Shown here: positions 58,782 through 64,000 of the stretch, one piece after another
Layout: each line of letters begins with the position of its first letter
Numbering within the stretch: position 1 is the first letter of the stretch
Assembly: GCA_017307275.1 (NCBI GenBank)
Contig: JAFKFK010000018.1
Span: 62,001-126,000 of the forward strand
Length of the DNA: 64,000 nucleotides
Direction: 5' to 3'
From: Alphaproteobacteria bacterium
GTDB lineage: Bacteria > Pseudomonadota > Alphaproteobacteria > Reyranellales > Reyranellaceae
Made by a program: the position numbers and the translations under genes
Notes under the pieces: generated by a model
The model's input: only the letters and a program-made list of their open reading frames with translations
The model's database searches: none
What the model was told of the DNA's origin: nothing

Positions 58782-60041
58782 ATGGATCGGCGTAGAATGC
58801 TGCTGGGTGCCTTGGCGATATCCACGCTGGGATCGTTGAATTCCCTACCCTGCTTTGCCCAGGCTTCTCCTCCGGCGCCTGCCGCGCCTCAGGATGACAA
58901 GAAAACATTGAAGCCCGAGGAACTCGACCAGATCCTCGCTCCGATCGCGCTCTATCCCGATTCGCTGCTGTCGCAGGTTTTGATGGCAACGGGGTACCCG
59001 CTGGAAATCGTCGAAGCTGCGCGCTGGTCGAAGGCGAACCCGACGCTGAAGGGCGATGCAGCTGTCTCGGCCGTGAAGGACAAGACTTGGGATGTCAGCG
59101 TGAAGTCGCTGGTGGCCTTCCCTGCGGTGCTGACGCAGCTCAGCGATCATCTCGAATGGACGCAAAAGCTCGGCGACGCGATGATCTCGCAGCAGCAGGA
59201 CGTCGCGGACTCGATCCAGCGACTTCGCGCCAAGGCAGCGGATGCCGGCAATCTCAAGAGCGGCCAGCAGCAGACCGTGACGAGCCAGGGTTCGGGCGCG
59301 GACCGCACGATCGTCATCGAGCCGGCCAACCCCGAGGTCATCTACGTTCCGTCCTACAACCCGGCCTGGGCCTATGGCGCGTGGCCCTATCCCGCCTATC
59401 CGCCGACCTATTATCCGCCGCCGCCCGGCTACGGCTATGGAGCGGCCCTGGCGACCGGCCTGTTGTGGGGCGTCGGCATCGCCGCAGCAGGCTCGATGTT
59501 CTCGAGCTGGAACTGGGGTCGCGGCAACTCCTACGTCAACGTGAACGTCAATCGCGCGGTCAACATCGACAACCACTTCGATCGCAACCGCTACGTCAAT
59601 AACAACAACCGCTGGCAGCACGATCCCGGCCACCGCCGCGGCGTCGCCTATCGCGACCCGGCGACCCGCCAACAGTTCGGCCAGCACAAGCCCGCCGGCG
59701 CGGCCCAGCGCCAGGAATTCCGTGGTCAGCTCGCCGGACGCACGCCAGGCCATACGCCCGGTCAGGCGCCTCACTTGCCGCAGGGCGGCGCCAATCGTCC
59801 GCACGCCGGCACGCATCCGCAGGTCCAGAATCGCGGCAACTTCGCTCACGGCGACAGGCCTTCGGCCCTGAGTGGCGTCAATCGGGGCCAGCAGGTGAAT
59901 CGCGAAGCGATGCGCGGTCGTGCCCAGCAAGGGCGCGCCAATTCGCATCCGAACTTCCAGCGCCCCTCCGGCGGTTTCCATGGCGGCGGCGGTGGAGGCG
60001 GCTTCCATGGTGGTGGCGGAGCGAGAGGAGGCCGGCGATGA
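58782..60041 (+). CDS. DUF3300-family secreted protein
   Basis: 419-aa protein with a signal peptide (MDRRRMLLGALAISTLGS), the DUF3300 core (LDQILAPIALYPDSLLSQVLMA, EVIYVPSYNPAWAYG), and a low-complexity His/Gly/Gln/Asn-rich tail that ends in two repeats of GGFHGGGG. Function unknown. It overlaps the DUF2950 gene by 4 bases. Confidence 0.92.
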   Translation: MDRRRMLLGALAISTLGSLNSLPCFAQASPPAPAAPQDDKKTLKPEELDQILAPIALYPDSLLSQVLMATGYPLEIVEAARWSKANPTLKGDAAVSAVKDKTWDVSVKSLVAFPAVLTQLSDHLEWTQKLGDAMISQQQDVADSIQRLRAKAADAGNLKSGQQQTVTSQGSGADRTIVIEPANPEVIYVPSYNPAWAYGAWPYPAYPPTYYPPPPGYGYGAALATGLLWGVGIAAAGSMFSSWNWGRGNSYVNVNVNRAVNIDNHFDRNRYVNNNNRWQHDPGHRRGVAYRDPATRQQFGQHKPAGAAQRQEFRGQLAGRTPGHTPGQAPHLPQGGANRPHAGTHPQVQNRGNFAHGDRPSALSGVNRGQQVNREAMRGRAQQGRANSHPNFQRPSGGFHGGGGGGGFHGGGGARGGRR

Positions 60042-60964
60042 ACATGTCCATCCGAGCGCTCCTCAGGAGCCTGAGCCTTGTCCTGTTGCTCCTGGGGTCT
60101 CTGACCGGCGCGGCGTCCGCACAGACCGACAAGCAGGAACGCTTTGCTACCGCCGATGCTGCCGCGGATACGCTCACCGAGGCGATTCGCAAGAACGACG
60201 ACAAGAAGGTCGAGGCAATCCTCGGTACTGGTTGGCGTGATCTGATCCCCGGCAACACCGTACACGAGGACGATGTTCGTGCCCGCTTCCTCGCCGCCTG
60301 GGACGAGAACCACAAGGTCGTGCTGCAAGGCGACGACAAGGCGCTCATCGAAGTTGGGAAGACCGGCTGGAGCATGCCGATCCCGCTGGTCAAGGACTCA
60401 GGCGGTTGGCGCTACGACGTGGCGGCGGGTCGGACCGAGATCAACGCCCGCGAAATCGGACGCGACGAGATCACCGTCATCCAGACCCTGCTCGCCATCG
60501 TCGATGCACAGCACGACTATGCCACGCTCGATCCGATGAAGGTCGGGGTCGCGACCTATGCCCGGCGTCTGCTCAGCTCGCCCGGCCAGAAGAACGGCCT
60601 CTACTGGGACGCGAAACCGGGCGAGCCGCAGAGCCCGCTCGGCGCGCTGGTGGCCAAGGCACAACCGGGCGACGGGCCCGGGCAGGGTTATTTCGGCTAC
60701 CATTTCCGCCTGCTCTATGGCCAGGGTGCCGCAGCTCAAGGCGGTGCCTACGACTACCTCGTCAACAATCGCATGGTCGGCGGCTTCGGCGTCATCGCCT
60801 GGCCCGTGAGCTACGGCGAGACCGGCGTGATGACCTTCATCGTGAACCAGGACGGTGTGGTCTACGAACGCGATCTCGGTCCAAAGACCAGCGAACGCGC
60901 CGGGGCTATCGCGCTGTTCGATCCCGACAAGGACTGGGAAAAGGCCGACATGACTCCGCCATAG
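60038..60964 (+). CDS. DUF2950-family secreted protein
   Basis: 308-aa protein with signal peptide and DUF2950 features (GWSMPIPLVKDSGGWRYDVAAG, VGGFGVIAWPVSYGETGVMTF). Function unknown; regularly paired with DUF3300. Start ATG overlaps the DUF3300 stop (ATGA), indicating co-translation. Confidence 0.92.
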   Translation: MNMSIRALLRSLSLVLLLLGSLTGAASAQTDKQERFATADAAADTLTEAIRKNDDKKVEAILGTGWRDLIPGNTVHEDDVRARFLAAWDENHKVVLQGDDKALIEVGKTGWSMPIPLVKDSGGWRYDVAAGRTEINAREIGRDEITVIQTLLAIVDAQHDYATLDPMKVGVATYARRLLSSPGQKNGLYWDAKPGEPQSPLGALVAKAQPGDGPGQGYFGYHFRLLYGQGAAAQGGAYDYLVNNRMVGGFGVIAWPVSYGETGVMTFIVNQDGVVYERDLGPKTSERAGAIALFDPDKDWEKADMTPP

Positions 60965-61030
60965 GGCGAGGGTAATACCGTTAGCGGCTACGCCCGTCGG
61001 CGACAGCCCGACAGTAGTAGCCGATTGCCG

Positions 61031-62491
61031 ATGTCCGCCCCCTCTTCCGATCTGCCCAGTGACTCCATCAAGCGGCTGCTGCCCTGGCTGGTAGCCGTCG
61101 CCTTCTTCATGCAGTCGCTCGACACGACGATCCTGAACACCGCCGTTCCGGCGATCGCCAGGGCGATGGACGTGACGCCGCTCAACATGAAGGCGGTGCT
61201 GGCGAGCTACACTTTGAGCCTCGCCGTGTTCATTCCGATCAGCGGCTGGATGGCCGATCGTTTCGGCACCCGCCGTGTTTTCGCCTCCGCCATCGGCCTG
61301 TTCACGTTCGGCTCGATCCTGTGCGGCCTCGCGACCAGCATCGAGATGCTGGTCGCCTGCCGCGTGATCCAGGGCGCCGGCGGCGCGATGATGATGCCGG
61401 TCGGCCGCATGACGCTCGCGCGCACCTTCGACAAGGCCGATCTCGTGAAGGCCATGAGTTTCGTCGCCATCCCGAGCCTGGTCGGCCCGATGATCGGTCC
61501 GGTCGCCGGCGGCCTGATCGTGGCCTATCTCCACTGGAGCATCGTGTTCTTCGTGAACATTCCGGTGGGGCTGCTCGGCCTCTACTTCGTGCAACGCTAT
61601 TTGCCGGACTATCGCGAGACGCAGACCCACCCGCTCGACGTCCTGGGTCTTGTCCTGTTCGGCGGCGGCATTGCCCTCCTATCCTACGTGCTGGAGGTCT
61701 TTGGCGAGAACACGCTCGACCTATGGGAGATATTTGCGCTGTTGGGCGTCGCCGTCGTCCTGCTTGCGGGCTACGGCATCCGCGCCAGCCTGACCGCCTT
61801 TCCCCTGCTCAACCTCGGCCTGTTCAAGCTGCGCACGTTCCGGGCCTCGGTCAGCGGCGGCTTCTTCACCCGGCTCGGCCTCGGCGGCATCCCCTTCCTC
61901 TTTCCGCTGCTCTACCAGATCGGGCTGGGCTTCTCCCCGATCCAGTCGGGCCTGCTGGTTCTGCCCCAGGCCATCGCCTCGATCGGGCTGAAGACCTTCA
62001 TGCCGGCAATCCTGGCGCGCCTCGGCTATCGCAACGTACTGGTCGGCAACACGATCGTCGTCGGCCTGATGATCATGTCCTTCGCCACGGTGGGGGCCCA
62101 CACGCCGATCTGGCTGATCGTGATGCAGGCCTTCATCCTCGGCTTCTTCACGTCGATGCAATACACCAGCATGAACACTCTGGTGTACGCCGACGTCAAC
62201 GCGTCGCAAACCAGCGGCGCCAGCACCATCGCTGCGACCGGTCAGCAACTGGCCATCAGCTTCGGCGTGGCAGGCGCCGGCCTCATCGCCGCCATCTTCG
62301 TACCGCCATCGATGCATTCGCATCCCGATGCGCTGATCCACGGCGTGCAGCAGTCCTTTCTGGCATTGGGCATCCTGACGGTCGTATCGTCGGTCGTCTT
62401 CATGGAGCTTCGGAAGGACGATGGAGAATCCATCAGCCAGCACGACTCCCAAAAACACCGCGCTGCCCATCCCGAAAGCGCGGAGCATTAG
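61031..62491 (+). CDS. EmrB/QacA-type (DHA2) MFS drug transporter
   Basis: 486-aa, 14-segment major facilitator exporter with LDTTILNTAVPAIARAMDV (motif D1) and GWMADRFGTRRVF (motif A). Likely multidrug or metabolite efflux. No periplasmic adaptor gene (EmrA type) is adjacent. The ATG at 61031 is chosen over a TTG two codons earlier. Confidence 0.93.
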   Translation: MSAPSSDLPSDSIKRLLPWLVAVAFFMQSLDTTILNTAVPAIARAMDVTPLNMKAVLASYTLSLAVFIPISGWMADRFGTRRVFASAIGLFTFGSILCGLATSIEMLVACRVIQGAGGAMMMPVGRMTLARTFDKADLVKAMSFVAIPSLVGPMIGPVAGGLIVAYLHWSIVFFVNIPVGLLGLYFVQRYLPDYRETQTHPLDVLGLVLFGGGIALLSYVLEVFGENTLDLWEIFALLGVAVVLLAGYGIRASLTAFPLLNLGLFKLRTFRASVSGGFFTRLGLGGIPFLFPLLYQIGLGFSPIQSGLLVLPQAIASIGLKTFMPAILARLGYRNVLVGNTIVVGLMIMSFATVGAHTPIWLIVMQAFILGFFTSMQYTSMNTLVYADVNASQTSGASTIAATGQQLAISFGVAGAGLIAAIFVPPSMHSHPDALIHGVQQSFLALGILTVVSSVVFMELRKDDGESISQHDSQKHRAAHPESAEH

Positions 62492-62501
62492 GAGGAAATG
62501 A

Positions 62502-64000
62502 ATGCTGCTACCGCTCGCCGACGTGCCGCGCTGGTATGCCGACCACAAACCGAGCGGCACGGTTGCCGTTCGGCATGAAGGACAGGAGCTCACCTGGGAC
62601 GCCCTCGAACGCGGCGCCAACCGGCGCGCACGGGCGTTTGCCGAGCAAGGTGTCAAAGCCGGCGACTTCGTCGCCATCGGGCTGCCCAACGGCAATGCGT
62701 TCTACGAGACCAGCTTTGCCATCTGGAAGCTGGGCGCGACACCGACGTCGCTTTCACATCGGCTGCCGCGCGGTGAAGTCGCCGCGATCCTGGACGTCCT
62801 GAAGCCCGCCCTCGTCGTCGGTGGCGAACCGGACTGGAACGCCCCGAACGCCCTGCCGCAGGACTTCGTGCCCGAGGGCGTTTCCGACGAGCCGCTCGAC
62901 CGGCCGGTCGCGCGCTACTGGAAGGCGATGACCAGCGGCGGCTCGACGGGACGCCCCAAGATCATCCTCGATCATCAACCGGCCGTCATCGAACTCACGG
63001 CGCCCGCGCCGCTCGGCATCGTGCCCGACGTGGCGCTGCTCAACCCCGGCCCACTCTATCACAACGCTCCATTCCTGGTGAGCCATTACGCGCTGTTCGC
63101 AGGCGGCAGCGTCACTGGCCTGAAGAAATTCGACGCGGAGGAAGCGCTGCGGTTGATCGAGGCACACAAGCTCGAATGGGTGAACTTCGTCCCGACGATG
63201 ATGCATCGGATCTGGGCATTGCCGGAAGACGTTCGCAACCGCTACGACCTGTCGAGCCTCAAGGTCGTCTTCCACATGGCCGCCCCCATGCCGCCCTGGC
63301 TGAAGGAAAAGTGGATCGAATGGCTGGGGCCCGAGCGGATCTTCGAACTCTATGGCGGGACCGAACGTCAAGGCAGCACCGTGATTTCGGGCACCGAATG
63401 GCTCGCCCACAAGGGATCGGTCGGGCGGCCCGACCCCGCAGTCTGCAAGATCCGGATCATCGGGGAGGACGGCAACGAGGTGGCTCCCGGTGAAACGGGC
63501 GAGATCTACTTCCTGCCCGCCTCCGGCTCCGGCAGCACCTATCATTATCTCGGGGCGAATCCGAAGCGGCGGCAGGACGGCTGGGAATCGATCGGCGATG
63601 TCGGACGCTTCGATGCCGACGGCTACCTCTACCTGGGCGACCGGCTCAGCGACATGATCCTGCGCGGCGGCGCCAATATCTACCCAGCGGAGGTCGAAGC
63701 GGCCGTAGTGGCGCATCCGGACGTGCGCTCAAGCATCGTCGTCGGCCTGCCCGACGCCGAACTCGGCAACCGCCTCCACGCCATCATCGAGATCAGGGAA
63801 GGCGCCGATCCTCGAAGCGTCATCGACGGGATGGGGCCTGTTCTGGCGGACCTGCTCAGCCGCAACAAACATCCCGAAAGCTATGAGATCGCCACCGCGA
63901 GCCTGCGCGACGATTCCGGCAAGGCGCGCCGGACGCTGCTGCGCGACGAACGGCTGGCGTGGCTGAAGGCTGGCCAGGAGTTCCAACTGCGCGCGAAACG
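62502..64000 (+). CDS. AMP-binding acyl-CoA synthetase, bile-acid-CoA-ligase-like (3' cut by window edge)
   Basis: At least 499 residues of an ANL ligase; the frame is open at the window edge but the C-terminal lysine motif DDSGKARRTLLRDE is already reached, so nearly complete. Phosphate loop MTSGGSTGRPK, YGGTERQGST and GDVGRFDADGYLYLGDR are visible. GGAGGAAATGA precedes the ATG. It resembles small-acid or bile-acid-type ligases; substrate unknown. Confidence 0.93.
   Translation, partial: MLLPLADVPRWYADHKPSGTVAVRHEGQELTWDALERGANRRARAFAEQGVKAGDFVAIGLPNGNAFYETSFAIWKLGATPTSLSHRLPRGEVAAILDVLKPALVVGGEPDWNAPNALPQDFVPEGVSDEPLDRPVARYWKAMTSGGSTGRPKIILDHQPAVIELTAPAPLGIVPDVALLNPGPLYHNAPFLVSHYALFAGGSVTGLKKFDAEEALRLIEAHKLEWVNFVPTMMHRIWALPEDVRNRYDLSSLKVVFHMAAPMPPWLKEKWIEWLGPERIFELYGGTERQGSTVISGTEWLAHKGSVGRPDPAVCKIRIIGEDGNEVAPGETGEIYFLPASGSGSTYHYLGANPKRRQDGWESIGDVGRFDADGYLYLGDRLSDMILRGGANIYPAEVEAAVVAHPDVRSSIVVGLPDAELGNRLHAIIEIREGADPRSVIDGMGPVLADLLSRNKHPESYEIATASLRDDSGKARRTLLRDERLAWLKAGQEFQLRAK

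Noticed and set aside
1..64000. CRISPR array, prophage or insertion sequence
   Set aside because: No regularly spaced repeats, transposase, integrase, capsid or Cas motifs were seen on either strand.

Overview
This is a high-GC chromosomal window, densely packed and coding on both strands, and it looks alphaproteobacterial. The clearest clues are an EipB-type (DUF1849) envelope protein, a DksA whose zinc-finger cysteines are mostly lost, a suhB/mmgR-like small RNA carrying the exact decamer UUUCCUCCCU, and many TRAP/TAXI and Tct transporters beside CoA-linked catabolic enzymes. A Rhodospirillales/Reyranella-type or Hyphomicrobiales soil or water bacterium is my guess; genus cannot be fixed from this sequence. 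No transposase, integrase, phage gene or CRISPR array is visible, and both ends cut through acyl-CoA synthetase genes.

Layout. 1-4.4 kb: end of an acyl-CoA synthetase, a RidA protein, a caspase-like lipoprotein, a TetR regulator coupled to a kinase-fold phosphotransferase, and a TSUP permease. 4.5-13.7 kb: a catabolic transport locus (TctB, TctA, an HMG-CoA-lyase-like enzyme, a cupin, two tandem TAXI receptors, a fused TRAP permease, a class III CoA transferase). 13.8-17.4 kb: DUF6134 protein behind a hairpin that hides its ribosome-binding site, an SCP2-like protein, an alpha/beta hydrolase, a SulP transporter. 17.3-22.6 kb (minus): LysE exporter, DUF3237, acyl-CoA synthetase, rhodanese, NAD synthetase. 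22.7-27.1 kb: tRNA-Val(GAC), N-formylglutamate amidohydrolase, the small RNA, and an M81 peptidase plus D-aminoacylase pair. 27.1-30.5 kb: dksA, a bufferin copper-peptide operon (bufABC), DUF3553, mobA. 30.6-36.3 kb: hydratase-family enzyme, PdeM-like phosphoesterase, L,D-transpeptidase, EipB, cyclopropane-fatty-acid synthase, GPH/MelB-type transporter. 36.3-40.6 kb (minus): an ECF sigma factor, anti-sigma, periplasmic CpxP-like protein, DUF1800 and DUF1501 run. 40.7-48.7 kb: gamma-glutamyltransferase overlapping a solute-binding protein, then assorted enzymes. 48.7-58.5 kb (minus): two Tat-exported sulfatases, a DUF333 protein, and a complete Bat-type operon (MoxR, DUF58, DUF4381, BatA, BatB, TPR, BatD). 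58.8-64 kb: DUF3300-DUF2950 pair, an EmrB-type MFS pump, and the start of another acyl-CoA synthetase.

Themes. Two kinds of tripartite importer sit among CoA-activating and lyase enzymes, so the 4.5-13.7 kb block probably imports and activates an organic acid. The 27.7-29.6 kb block makes a ribosomally synthesised, post-translationally modified copper-binding peptide. The sigma-factor block and the Bat/sulfatase block are envelope or stress systems whose substrates are not known.
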